Shown here piece after piece: positions 27,185-34,980 of a stretch of 64,000 nt of DNA. Both the position numbers and the translations under genes were made by a program. The DNA is from CAJCIT01 sp963771305 (GTDB lineage Bacteria > Acidobacteriota > Terriglobia > Bryobacterales > Bryobacteraceae). Positions within the stretch are counted from its first letter, which is position 1, and each line of letters opens with the position of its first letter. The notes beneath the pieces are model-generated. The model had not been told where the DNA came from and ran no database searches. It saw only the letters and a list, made by a program, of their open reading frames with translations. The stretch lies in contig CAVYTS010000042.1 of the NCBI GenBank assembly GCA_963771305.1, positions 183,275 to 247,274 of the forward strand. The letters run 5' to 3'.

Positions 27185-28453
27185 GCCTTCCCCGCCATCG
27201 GAATCTCCAGAGCTACCGCACGCAAGTCTTCTGTCGCCAGTTTCAGATACGGCAAGGTGGAATCTGCGGCACGATGGCCAAGCAGATCCCCGATTTCCTT
27301 TACTGGTACTGCTGCGCGAAGCATGCTCACAGCGCGCGCATGTCAAAACGTGTGCGGGCCTCGTTTGCTTGCAGCGATCACCCCAGCGGCTTCGAGCCGA
27401 CGCTCAACCATAGCGTAAAGCCGGTTTCCTCCCCGGAACGACCGGTACGGGGCACGGCACCGAAGGAAGATCTCCCGATGGGATGTTTTGGGTCGCGCCC
27501 TTTGCAGGTATGCCAACAGAGCCTCCCCTACTTGGTGAAGCAGCGGGAGACAGGATGTGACGCCGGTCTTGCCGTGGTAAATCCGAATGACTTCCTTGCG
27601 CCAATCCACATCGCCTAGACACAGGGCCGTGATCTCTCCAGCCCGCATTCCATAGGTTGACAGCAGCATCAGGATCGCGTAATCGCGGATTCCTTTTGGC
27701 GTGTGGTCCTTTTTCGCGATACTTAGAACCTTCTTTACATCCTGATTCTGCAAGGCAGAAGGAATGCTTTCGCAAGCATAGAGCGTGGGCACGATCACAG
27801 TTGTCGACAGATCCCTACCCGTTTGCCCACTTGTGTGCAGCCAGCGCAGGAAACTGCGAATGTTGGTAGCCACTGTCGGGATGGAATGCCTGCGTAGTGA
27901 AGCTGTCCGCTGCTTCATATACGTATCTACATCGGGGACCGCGAGGCTGGTCAAGCGTACCTCGGTCGGACCATCTCCCAACCAGTCCAAAAAACGGCAG
28001 GCCTCTTTACAGCGAGCAGATACCGTTGTTTCAGTGATCCCGCTTAACACGGTCAGCCACCGGGTGTACCCTTCACAGATTTTGCGCGGCGTCTCAGGGG
28101 GCATCGCCACCGGCGGCCAGTGGCCCTGAACCAAACGCAGCAGCATGTGGATGCCAGCCGTACGTGAAGACCACCAACCTTTGTAATCCGGTGAATGGCC
28201 GTGGCATTGCCTTATAGCGCCACTCAGCTTGCTTTAGATATTGTTCGACGTGGGCCGGTGTGGCGGCACCCACGGCAATGTAATTCTTGGCGAGAAACTC
28301 AAGAAAAAGGCGGGAACCAATCACGTACCCTTCAGAAGTCCTCGCGGCGTAGTATTGCTCGGCCAGGTGCTCCTTTAGTTTTGAAAGACACGCCTCATCA
28401 CTGGAACAACCAAAACATCGATTTGACACATGTGCCTCCAAGCTTGCAGACAC
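27181..28453 (-). pseudogene. ritA: First RIT tyrosine recombinase, frameshift plus stop in the HxxR box
   Basis: Reading starts at GTG 28453 (SASLEAHVSNRCFGC). A one-base change near 28210 shifts from QAEWRYKAMP to the frame HSPDYKGWWSSRTAG and MLLRLVQGHWPP. The catalytic Arg is in STYGMRAGEITALCLGDV. At 27343-27345 a TGA stands exactly where the second catalytic Arg of the box HTFR should be (HTF-stop-HARAVSML), and the frame then continues through VKEIGDLLGHRAADSTLPYL with His and Tyr to a TGA at 27181-27183. A CGA-to-TGA transition explains the stop. The enzyme is therefore dead twice over. Confidence 0.82.
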
Positions 28454-28511
28454 AGAGTCGCACCGGTTTGTTAACCAAGCCGTGATTTCGATGTTAATTG
28501 TCCTGGAGAGA

Positions 28512-28548
28512 TTTCCTTCGCATTACGGATTCCTGACGATTAATCGGC
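28512..28548. repeat. Right terminal inverted repeat of the RIT element
   Basis: Partner of 24695-24731 in inverted orientation, ending CTGACGATTAATCGGC. It lies 20 bp inside the right boundary hexamer, whereas the left copy reaches its boundary directly. Confidence 0.9.
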
Positions 28549-28574
28549 AAATGGTGAGCTCGCCATTTGCCGAT
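28543..28574. repeat. 32-bp near-perfect palindrome at the right RIT boundary
   Basis: ATCGGC-AAATGG on the left and CCATTT-GCCGAT on the right flank a centre TGAGCTCG, giving 15 of 16 possible pairs. It includes both the inner ATCGGC of the terminal repeat and the boundary hexamer. It occurs only at this end. It may be a recombinase binding site that belongs to the element. Confidence 0.75.
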
Positions 28575-29303
28575 GGACGCGGCGATGCGCGCCAGTTGCT
28601 GGCCGCGATAGATCTTGGCGTTATCCATGTAAAGGCGCACCGGTAGACCACGGGCGGCGATGGCTTGGCGCAGACAGTCCAGGCAGGCATCTAGCCCCTG
28701 GCTGGTGTAGAACTGGGCGTGCGGGATGAGCCGGCTGGCATCATCGAGAGTGGCGTGCAAGTAGGCCTGTATCTTGCCGCCGCCGGGGCGCTGGACGTAG
28801 GGACCGAAGAGCATATCGGACTGCCAGATCTGGTTGCTGTGTTCGGCTTCGAACTTCTTGTGCGCCGGTGGAGCGAGCAGCTGCTTTTCCGAGAGGCCGC
28901 GCTGTTTGAGGAAGCGATACAGCGTGGAGGCCGATATCGCGGGTTCGTTTTGTCCGGACGATAGAGCCAGTTCGCGCAACAACGTGGCGCCGGTGCGATG
29001 CGGATTTTCGCGTTTGAGGCGCTCGATGAGATCGGCGAGTTGCGGGGTGACGGTGTGCAACTGTCCCCGATCCAGCCGGGCTTGTAGTGCCAGGGCTTCG
29101 AAGCCGCCGTTGCGGTAACGGAGCGCCCACTCCAACAGCGTATCGACCGAAACCGAAGTACGCTCGGAGTGCGGGATCTCGTAGTGGCGGGCGGCGATCT
29201 CCTGAGCGCGGCGGGTGAGTTCGCCGCGGGGCAGAGATTCCAGCACCAGCGGCGCGATCAGTCCATAGCGGAACAGGGCGATTTTTTCGGCTTTGGCATC
29301 CAT
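28569..29303 (-). pseudogene. DDE transposase, N-terminal part (before RIT insertion)
   Basis: Starts MDAKAEKIALFRYGLIAP at the ATG 29303. HTH regions (LTRRAQEIAARHYEIP, TLLEWALRYRNGGFEAL, RTGATLLRELALSSGQ) are followed by the RNase H-like core with the first catalytic Asp in QIWQSDMLFGPYV and the second in RLYMDNAKIYRGQQLARI. It ends at ASIG, exactly on the boundary hexamer. The third catalytic residue is 3.9 kb away in the downstream part. The frame runs on into the RIT end for 25 residues before a stop at 28494. Confidence 0.85.
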
Positions 29304-29640
29304 GAAGAAGAATCTCCTGAGCCAGAAGCATAAGGCCGAGGGCGGCGCCGGCTCCATGCAAAAGCTGTGTGGGGGCACTCAGGCGGGAGCCGCTGCCGGA
29401 CGGAGCGCGGCACAACGCCCGTCCGGAGCGAGAAACGCGGGCCAGCCCAACAGGTGGAATCGCAGTTCTGCGAACAGGAAGCGGTGAGAGGCGATCCAGC
29501 CGATGGACTGGAACATGACCAGAGCGCGGCGGAGGAAACTCGGGGCTGGCGGTGGTGCAGCCAATGCCGCCAGCGCCACGCAGAGAGCGACGGCCTGCCG
29601 TTGAAAACGGCGTACCCAGAACTGGCCGCGCTGATACGGC

Positions 29641-30291
29641 ATGGCGGTCTGTGCAGCGGCCACGGCAGCCGCGGCGTTTCTCACCGCCAGGATCGCGCTG
29701 TGCGAAGAGGGGTTGCGGCGCTTTCGCACTGACGACGACTTGATGACCGAGAACCGGCGGCGTGCCTTGGCGGAGTCCTACTACGAACTGGGCGAGACGG
29801 ATAGGGCGGAGACCCTCTATCGCGGCTGGCTGCATCTGGATCCGCGCTGGGGTTGGGGACGGATCGGTTGGTCGGATTGCCGCCGATTCACACGTACGGA
29901 GCGGCGCGATGGGAGCCGTTGCGAACAGATCCTACGGGAAGGGCGTTCCATCGCGGACGTCAGGGATCGTGCGGACATCGTCGACCGGCTCGCCGATGCG
30001 TGCGAGGAGCAGGGACGTGGCGAGGAAGCGGCGGAGCTTCGGCGGCTGGCGAAACGAAGCGCCGAAACTGTCGAGGTGTCGCAGAGCATCAGTTCGGTCG
30101 GTAAAGTTTTACGCCACAAGACCCAGGTCAACATCGGCGGCGCAGGACTGCCGCTTAGCGAGATGTCGAATATGGCGGCTATGCTTCGCCGGACGTCCGA
30201 ATCCGCTTCCGTTACGAAACAGAAGGTCGGGCGGAACGAGCCATGCCCTTGCGGGAGCGGCAAGAAATTCAAGAAATGCTGCGGAGCCTGA
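29641..30291 (+). CDS. SEC-C motif protein with TPR-like helices, N-terminus probably lost
   Basis: About 216 residues. TPR-like helices (RRALAESYYELGETDRAE, LADACEEQGRGEEAAELRR) and a repeat of the type WGWGRIGWSDC precede a C-terminal SEC-C zinc motif, VGRNEPCPCGSGKKFKKCC. SEC-C motifs bind zinc and nucleic acid or SecB. The first 20 residues are low-complexity Ala, and the region upstream is next to the DDE transposon, so the original N-terminus was probably removed by the insertion. Whether the remaining gene is expressed is unclear. Convergent or divergent partners give no further hint. Confidence 0.7.
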   Translation: MAVCAAATAAAAFLTARIALCEEGLRRFRTDDDLMTENRRRALAESYYELGETDRAETLYRGWLHLDPRWGWGRIGWSDCRRFTRTERRDGSRCEQILREGRSIADVRDRADIVDRLADACEEQGRGEEAAELRRLAKRSAETVEVSQSISSVGKVLRHKTQVNIGGAGLPLSEMSNMAAMLRRTSESASVTKQKVGRNEPCPCGSGKKFKKCCGA

Positions 30292-30627
30292 GTGCCTGGC
30301 AGGTGAATCCGGCTCGCGTCTCTCACGCTGACGCTCTTACACCGCCACATATCCTTCCGTTCCAAGCTAACTCAATCTGAGAAAAATGGCCCGACGAGAG
30401 GGCAACAATCGCGGCAGGTTACAGTGTGACGCAGTGGCTGTCATAGAGTTGCGAGTGCGAGCAGATGCCTTACCGACTATTGATGAAGCCATGTCGAAGC
30501 TCCCAATCAGGCCGAGCAGCAGGGGAGCAATTTATCATCTGGGCCGTTGGCTATGCCCTGGCTCAACTGGATACGGTGGACTACGCTGCTTGAGCTTCAC
30601 AGTGATACCCGGCTTAGGCCCAGGCAG

Positions 30628-30897
30628 CTATCCTTCACCCTTAGCCCTATGAAAAGCCGCCCAACGCTTCTTCTGTGCAGCGGCAATTCGTTTTCTTGCT
30701 GCTGCGGTCAACACCCGTTTCTTTCTAACAGGAGCCGCAGTCACAACCGAAGCTTTTGCCGTCTTCGGTGGCCTGCCTACTCGTTTCCCAAGCATGCTCC
30801 TGACCTGCGCAATTTGGTTGTCCAACTTCTGTTTCTGAGCTTCCAGGCCATGCAGTGCGGCTTCTAGGATTTCCCTCGGGATCGATGAATTTGCCAT
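30628..30897 (-). CDS. Small Lys/Ala-rich protein with AT-hook-like motif
   Basis: About 89 residues from the ATG at 30897. A predicted helix pair (REILEAALHGLEAQKQKLD, QIAQVRSML) is followed by KRVGRPPKTAKAS, which resembles an AT-hook, and a basic tail (RKRIAAAQKKRWAAFHRA). Such small proteins are common in Acidobacteriota, with unknown function; DNA binding is inferred from composition. An upstream in-frame start at 30981 would add 28 residues that look non-coding. The stretch 30292-30627 holds no convincing gene. Confidence 0.6.
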   Translation of the reverse strand: MANSSIPREILEAALHGLEAQKQKLDNQIAQVRSMLGKRVGRPPKTAKASVVTAAPVRKKRVLTAAARKRIAAAQKKRWAAFHRAKGEG

Positions 30898-31053
30898 TAT
30901 TCTTTCATAGCACGCATTGGTCGCTTTAGGCGATAGCTCGACCTGGAAGCAACCTTTTTCTAGAAACGACGACAAGAGCAAATTCTGGAGTCGCTGAAAC
31001 TAGCAAGCCATCCGATTTCCTGCCCCTCAAGTTCGCTTGCAAATTCCCTACCT

Positions 31054-31620
31054 TTAGAGGTATCGTCTCACTCGATCGCAGTACTCTGAATATTGTTGGC
31101 CGTAATGGTTTCTCAGATATTCTTCTTCACGCAATACCTGACGGTGGAAAAGTCCGATGGCGGCAACCATATAGACCAAAAGAATCCAATTTGGGAGCAG
31201 CAGCAATTGGCCCAGCAAGACAATCCCAAACGCAACATAAATGGGATTGCGGCTGAGAGCAAAAATGCCGGTCGTTACAAGGTTGTCTGGCTGATCTTGG
31301 TCAATGCCAACACGGAAACTCTTCCCAAATGAAACAAGACTTAGGAATAAAAGGAACAGTCCTGCTAGGCAAAGAAGCGCTCCGAGCCAGGAGACCATTT
31401 CGGAGTGAAACAGTTTTTGTTGGGCTACGGTCGGAAGATTAAATGCAGCGGCAAACACCGTATAAAAATAGAAAATGGCAAACGGCGGAATCAAAAAATC
31501 CTTTTTGTCTATTGCGCCGAAATGCATCACCTGCATCCCTTTCCTTCTCATCAGCAAGACTCGGATCCATACCATTCCAAGCAGCAGTACAATTGTCAGC
31601 GCACCGAAATACGTTTGCAT
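31054..31620 (-). CDS. Isoprenylcysteine carboxyl methyltransferase (ICMT)-like membrane protein
   Basis: A membrane protein of 188 residues with about five hydrophobic segments (FGALTIVLLLGMVWIRVLL, LGALLCLAGLFLLFLSLV, YVAFGIVLLGQLLLLPNWIL). The family signature of ICMT/PEMT-type methyltransferases is present: DNLVTTGIFALSRNPIYVAF and REEEYLRNHYGQQYSEYC, which form the S-adenosylmethionine and substrate pocket. The substrate in bacteria is usually unknown. Complete. Lies 13 bp downstream of the next gene on the same strand. Confidence 0.88.
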   Translation of the reverse strand: MQTYFGALTIVLLLGMVWIRVLLMRRKGMQVMHFGAIDKKDFLIPPFAIFYFYTVFAAAFNLPTVAQQKLFHSEMVSWLGALLCLAGLFLLFLSLVSFGKSFRVGIDQDQPDNLVTTGIFALSRNPIYVAFGIVLLGQLLLLPNWILLVYMVAAIGLFHRQVLREEEYLRNHYGQQYSEYCDRVRRYL

Positions 31621-31633
31621 GGACGCTCTCCGC

Positions 31634-32272
31634 TCAAAATAATGAATCTGGCTTGAAGTCTTCCTCTACATCAAAGGCTTCCTCGTCCGATGACCCTCTA
31701 GATAGTTGATCCCACGTCGCCGCAAGCGCATCAGCGGTCACGTCCAACAGGTCAAGGAGAGCATCCATCTGTGTTGCGAACGACCTTACTTCGAACGCCG
31801 GATGTTGTTGTGACGGTAGAACCGCCTGGGCTATCGGTTCCAACGATTCGACTTCGTTTACTAGAGCATTGAAAGCGGAAAGACTCGACACTCCTTCGCA
31901 AGTGAATTCGCTTTCCCACCCGACTGCCTTGATGATCTGACAAACGATCTGTGCCAGCCACCGTAACGAGTGAGTGCGGTACAAGGAGATCGGATCGGTT
32001 ATGGATTTCAGAAAGTTGCTGCCCTCACCGACCAAAGCCTTCAGGTGCAGTTCAAGCGATTGTCGGTAGAGGAGGATTACCGGGCACGCATCCCAATCGG
32101 TTCTGGAATCCCGTTTCAGTTCCAGGTTCTCCCCGAGCTTCTTTGCAGCTTTCTGGAGCGACCGAGCATACAGATGGATCTCGACATCCGCACCGTTGTT
32201 CCAAGTTAGGTCGGCATTCCCGGTCCTTGACTTCGCCTTGGCAAATCGACTAATAGGTTGGTTTTTACTCAT
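31634..32272 (-). CDS. Helical protein of unknown function
   Basis: About 212 residues from the ATG at 32272 (SKNQPISRFAKAKS). It is largely helical, with DVEIHLYARSLQKAAKKLGE, DACPVILLYRQSLELHLKAL, YRTHSLRWLAQIVCQIIKA and an acidic C-terminus ending DEEAFDVEEDFKPDS. The pattern around LLYRQSLELHLKAL recalls HEPN-like helical proteins, but I see no full catalytic motif. An upstream in-frame ATG (32365) would add residues without family character. Probably co-transcribed with the ICMT-like gene. Confidence 0.55.
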   Translation of the reverse strand: MSKNQPISRFAKAKSRTGNADLTWNNGADVEIHLYARSLQKAAKKLGENLELKRDSRTDWDACPVILLYRQSLELHLKALVGEGSNFLKSITDPISLYRTHSLRWLAQIVCQIIKAVGWESEFTCEGVSSLSAFNALVNEVESLEPIAQAVLPSQQHPAFEVRSFATQMDALLDLLDVTADALAATWDQLSRGSSDEEAFDVEEDFKPDSLF

Positions 32273-32492
32273 CCAGCACTTCTTTACATGATTGTAGTTG
32301 GGTGGGACACCTGAGCTTGCTGAAGGTTGCTGCGTGTAACCACAGGGTGCCAACGCGCCACCCAACCCTTTCCGTTAAGGACCTTACGCTGCCATCTGGA
32401 ACCTCTTTGATTGTCAAATACTTCAGTGAGTGGCAAGCCAAGTGCACATACGAACAGTCAGTTAGCAAGCATTCAAGACGGTGGAACCGATT

Positions 32493-32693
32493 ATGGATAA
32501 ACAATTCGACGCTGGAAACTTCCCAACCAAGCTGGACCTGAGCAAGTTCGACCCTAACTTAATTGAAGAACTGCAGAGGCTATCCGTTCTCCAGGCGGAG
32601 CGAGTGGAGGTTTCTCTAAAACGACCAAACGTGACAGATACGACCATCTGGTTTAGCGATCGTAACGACCAAATCCGCTCGAACTGCTCTTGA
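32493..32693 (+). CDS. Small hypothetical protein
   Basis: A 66-codon frame starting MDKQFDAGNFPTKLDL, with an amphipathic stretch IEELQRLSVLQAERVEVSL and a C-terminus around TTIWFSDRN. I do not recognise it. Codon composition looks plausible, but no clear Shine-Dalgarno sequence precedes it. It could be a truncated gene. The region 32694-32944 holds nothing I can support. Confidence 0.3.
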   Translation: MDKQFDAGNFPTKLDLSKFDPNLIEELQRLSVLQAERVEVSLKRPNVTDTTIWFSDRNDQIRSNCS

Positions 32694-32944
32694 CAGGCTG
32701 CTCTGCCTCACCGGACAGCAGTGACCACACTCGGTCAACTGAGCGCCCAGGGTCATCCTCCGCACGCTCAATCGCTGTTTGAGAGGCACGCTTCTCGCTG
32801 ATGTCTGAGAGCTGCATCGGCGAGGAACAGACCTTGCAGAGTCACGTTTCTGTAGAATGAAGTCTACACCCGATCCCAAGAGCCGTCGTACCGCAAATGC
32901 TCGGGCCTCTCTTTCCCACGGCTGTAGCTGTAAAGGAGAGAGTG

Positions 32945-33139
32945 ATGAGTAAATGTTTTAATTGCGGAGCCGACACTCAGCTATTCGAGAACGGCGTTCC
33001 GATATGCATGAAATGCGCCGAAAAAGTCGACGCAAAGCGTGAGGAGAATGAGAAGAAGAGTCGAGAAAGCTGCAACTTGGGCGTCGCTTTTAGGAACCTA
33101 CGATTAGCAGGAGCGTCAGATCGGTTCAAACTGATATGA
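32945..33139 (+). CDS. Small zinc-ribbon protein
   Basis: 64 residues preceded by AAAGGAGAG at good distance. The N-terminus MSKCFNCGADTQLFENGVP followed by ICMKCAEKVD has two CxxC knuckles with a 16-residue spacing, a zinc ribbon. The rest is charged and unrelated. Similar short N-terminal ribbons are common in soil bacteria; the function is unknown. The gene is followed after 7 bp by a second zinc-ribbon gene, so the pair may be one unit. Confidence 0.55.
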   Translation: MSKCFNCGADTQLFENGVPICMKCAEKVDAKREENEKKSRESCNLGVAFRNLRLAGASDRFKLI

Positions 33140-33146
33140 TCGCCGG

Positions 33147-33347
33147 GTGGATCTTTTCGAGCGAGAAAACATCCCGCTACTGTGTCAAGGTTGCAGAACC
33201 GAGACGCAGAAGAGTCTCGCTTGGATTCAGACAAACACTGAGTTCACCTGTCCCACTTGTGGTGCTGTAACGGCACTGGATATCGAGAATGGTCCTGGGG
33301 TCGATAAGCTGCTTCGCCGGCTTCGGGGTTCGCTTCAGGACCGCTAG
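33147..33347 (+). CDS. Second small zinc-ribbon protein
   Basis: 66 residues from a GTG start at 33147 (DLFERENIPLLCQGCRTE). Two knuckles, CQGC and CPTC, in FTCPTCGAVTALDIENG suggest one zinc site. The C-terminal helix is VDKLLRRLRGSL. Unknown function. No clear Shine-Dalgarno sequence of its own, consistent with coupling to the gene before it. Confidence 0.5.
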   Translation: MDLFERENIPLLCQGCRTETQKSLAWIQTNTEFTCPTCGAVTALDIENGPGVDKLLRRLRGSLQDR

Positions 33348-33831
33348 GGTCTTTCGACAACTTTCAGCTTCGATCTTCACAGTAAGACGGTACATCGGCC
33401 AGCCCTCTCGCCCGTCTAACCAAGCACATTAGATGTGGCATCCATCACCCAGGGAACCGGAACCTGGAGCGGCCTCTTTCTGAAACATTTCCTCCACCTT
33501 TCAGTGGAGGTCAGATCGGCCGCTGCTTTGTCCAGCGCCGCTTCGTGAAGCTATTTGTAGAATTCGATTCCGGGGAACGCGATCACCATTCCGGGGCTCA
33601 CCGATTTTTGATCGGCATCAGCCCGGAACAGCGATCGGCATCATCCCGGAATCCTGATCGCCATGGTCCCGGAATCGTGATCGCCATCAGCCCGGAACGG
33701 TGATCGGCATCGCCCGGAATACGCAGATGATTCAACGTTCAAACGCCGCGGAAAGCTCGGCGGTATGTAACTCAAATCAACTATTCCATTGGCTCGTGCA
33801 CGCAGTATGATTCAGTCCCCAGGGTATCTCT
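33348..33831. other. Gene-free stretch holding an IS21-type end
   Basis: No open gene is convincing here. The main content is the 23-bp-period repeat array at 33610-33727, described separately. A hairpin CCTCCACC/GGTGGAGG-like element lies near 33490-33511. Confidence 0.45.
33610..33727. repeat. Tandem 23-bp-period repeats of an IS21-type terminus
   Basis: GATCGSCATC begins at 33610, 33633, 33656, 33679 and 33702, exactly 23 bp apart, each followed by a variant of CCCGGAA. The array ends in CCGGAATACGCA at 33716-33727. Multiple terminal repeats of this kind and a TGCGTATTCCGG tip are what I recall of IS21-family ends. No istA or istB is present, so this is an orphan end. Confidence 0.65.
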
Positions 33832-34263
33832 ATGTTGAACCCCATGTTGACTCTCGCACCCAGCCTTAAGCCAGGAGTTCTCGTGGTGGCGGACAACGAA
33901 ACGAACGTCGACTCGGGAGATAACGAACTCGATCTCATCACGAGCGCATTAGTCGAGGAGACCGATGAGGTCATCTCGAATCTGGGCTTGGACGTTAGGA
34001 AGGCCGAAGACCAACCGCATGGCTCTGACAGGTATATGCGAGTGTTTTCTGCCTATGACCGACTTGTCCAGGCACAAAAGGCGTTCACGATGCCCACGAT
34101 TGCAGTTTGGAACACCGTGGCAGGAGACAGACGCTCTGGTGATTTTCTAATACAGAAGGTCTTGGAGCTTCTCAAGGAACTGGAGCGTCGCGGCGAAGGA
34201 CGACCGAGCATAAAAGGCTGTTTGGATGACCAATCACCGACCGACCATATAGCGCCGCCCTGA
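33832..34263 (+). CDS. Hypothetical protein
   Basis: 143 residues from ATG 33832; a second ATG at 33844 is also possible. An acidic N-terminal part (VLVVADNETNVDSGDNELD, TSALVEETDEVISNLGL) is followed by a helical region with RVFSAYDRLVQAQKAF and FLIQKVLELLKELERR. No known domain, signal peptide or membrane segment. Not recognised. Confidence 0.4.
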   Translation: MLNPMLTLAPSLKPGVLVVADNETNVDSGDNELDLITSALVEETDEVISNLGLDVRKAEDQPHGSDRYMRVFSAYDRLVQAQKAFTMPTIAVWNTVAGDRRSGDFLIQKVLELLKELERRGEGRPSIKGCLDDQSPTDHIAPP

Positions 34264-34962
34264 GTCGTCCAGCAATGGGAGTGCGTTCGTCGTATAAGCC
34301 AAACGTGCGTCGTGTGTTCGGCGTCAACTATTTCTTTGCACGTGCCATTGACGACAACTATTTCTCCGTATCGGGCAAGCGGTTTAATTGTTGCCGAACA
34401 TCCTGCCAGCCTACCCACGTTCCAAAGACGAATCCCAAAATAAAAAGTACAAAAACCTGACCAGGGGAGAGTCTCATACCATTTCCTTGTCCAGATAGGA
34501 GCAGTGACTACCGCATACACATGGTTTGAAGCCGTTCAGATTGTCGAGGGAAAGTGCCTGGATGTCTAACAGCATTGATCACCTCCAGTAGCCGCCAAGA
34601 ATCGATGGAAGCCGGGACGGCTTCAGCGTTATCCGAAGACAAAGGGGGCGCCACCTGTCGGGTTCCATAAGGCGCTCCCATGATGGAGTGGACTCGGGGG
34701 GTGCCCAGTCCATCCATAGGTCTGACCCGCTTTACCAACAAAGTAGTTCACTCGTAGTAACCCTAGAAGCCGCTTTGGATCGCGTCGGTGTTGGTAACCG
34801 TCAATGAATTATGGGCTTCGAGTCTTCCGCTGACTGGTGAAAATGTATTGCAATCGGTCCCCCTGTTTTGCTCTTCATGATGTGCCACCGATCTCGCCAC
34901 ATCAGAACCACGAACGCCCTTTGCTCTTCAGACGATTTTAGTTGGCTGGTGAAGACTCTAGT
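34264..34962. other. Intergenic region left of the IS
   Basis: About 700 bp; I see no gene that I would support. The frames present are short and lack recognisable motifs or ribosome binding sites. It ends at the left terminal repeat of the insertion sequence. Confidence 0.4.
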
Positions 34963-34980
34963 CTCAGAACTCCTATAGTA
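34963..34980. repeat. Left terminal inverted repeat of the IS
   Basis: 18 bp, perfect match in inverted orientation to 37207-37224. Confidence 0.9.

Larger units (their letters stand above)
24695..28568 (-). mobile_element. RIT (recombinase-in-trio) element, 3,874 bp
   Basis: Three consecutive tyrosine recombinase genes with 4-bp stop/start overlaps are transcribed to the left, the defining layout of RIT elements. The ends carry 37-bp inverted repeats (24695-24731 and 28512-28548) with two mismatches. The hexamer ATCGGC (minus strand) occurs at both boundaries, at 24695-24700 and 28569-28574, like the coupling sequence of other tyrosine-recombinase elements. Excision between the hexamers restores the host transposase frame. 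Two of the three recombinase genes carry lesions, so this copy is probably immobile by itself. Confidence 0.88.
22532..29303. mobile_element. Three-gene DDE transposon (transposase, TniB/ExeA-like ATPase, AAA_25 ATPase), interrupted by a RIT element
   Basis: Genes on the minus strand run transposase (29303 to 24110, split), ExeA/TniB-like AAA ATPase (24116-23319) and RecA-like AAA_25 protein (23322-22532). Adjacent genes overlap by 4-7 bp, so they form one transcript. The layout recalls Tn7/Tn5053-type transposons, where a DDE transposase works with a target-choosing AAA protein. No TniQ or resolvase is present. The coordinates cover the genes only; the tips were not found. A separate 3.9-kb element sits inside the transposase. 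Confidence 0.75.

Noticed and set aside
29379..29729. Minus-strand frame of about 116 codons upstream of the DDE transposase
   Set aside because: Ala/Pro-rich translation without recognisable motif, overlapping the SEC-C gene on the other strand; it could be part of the transposon end, but I cannot support it as a gene.
30386..30652. Plus-strand frame of 88 codons after the SEC-C gene
   Set aside because: No motif; the translation ends in proline-rich noise and overlaps the end of the small Lys-rich gene on the other strand.
33610..33727. Short regular repeats considered as a CRISPR array
   Set aside because: The units are tandem with a 23-bp period and no spacers of normal length, and no cas genes are nearby; the IS21-end explanation fits better.
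34508..34741. Minus-strand frame of 77 codons left of the IS
   Set aside because: No recognisable domain, no ribosome binding site and unusual composition.
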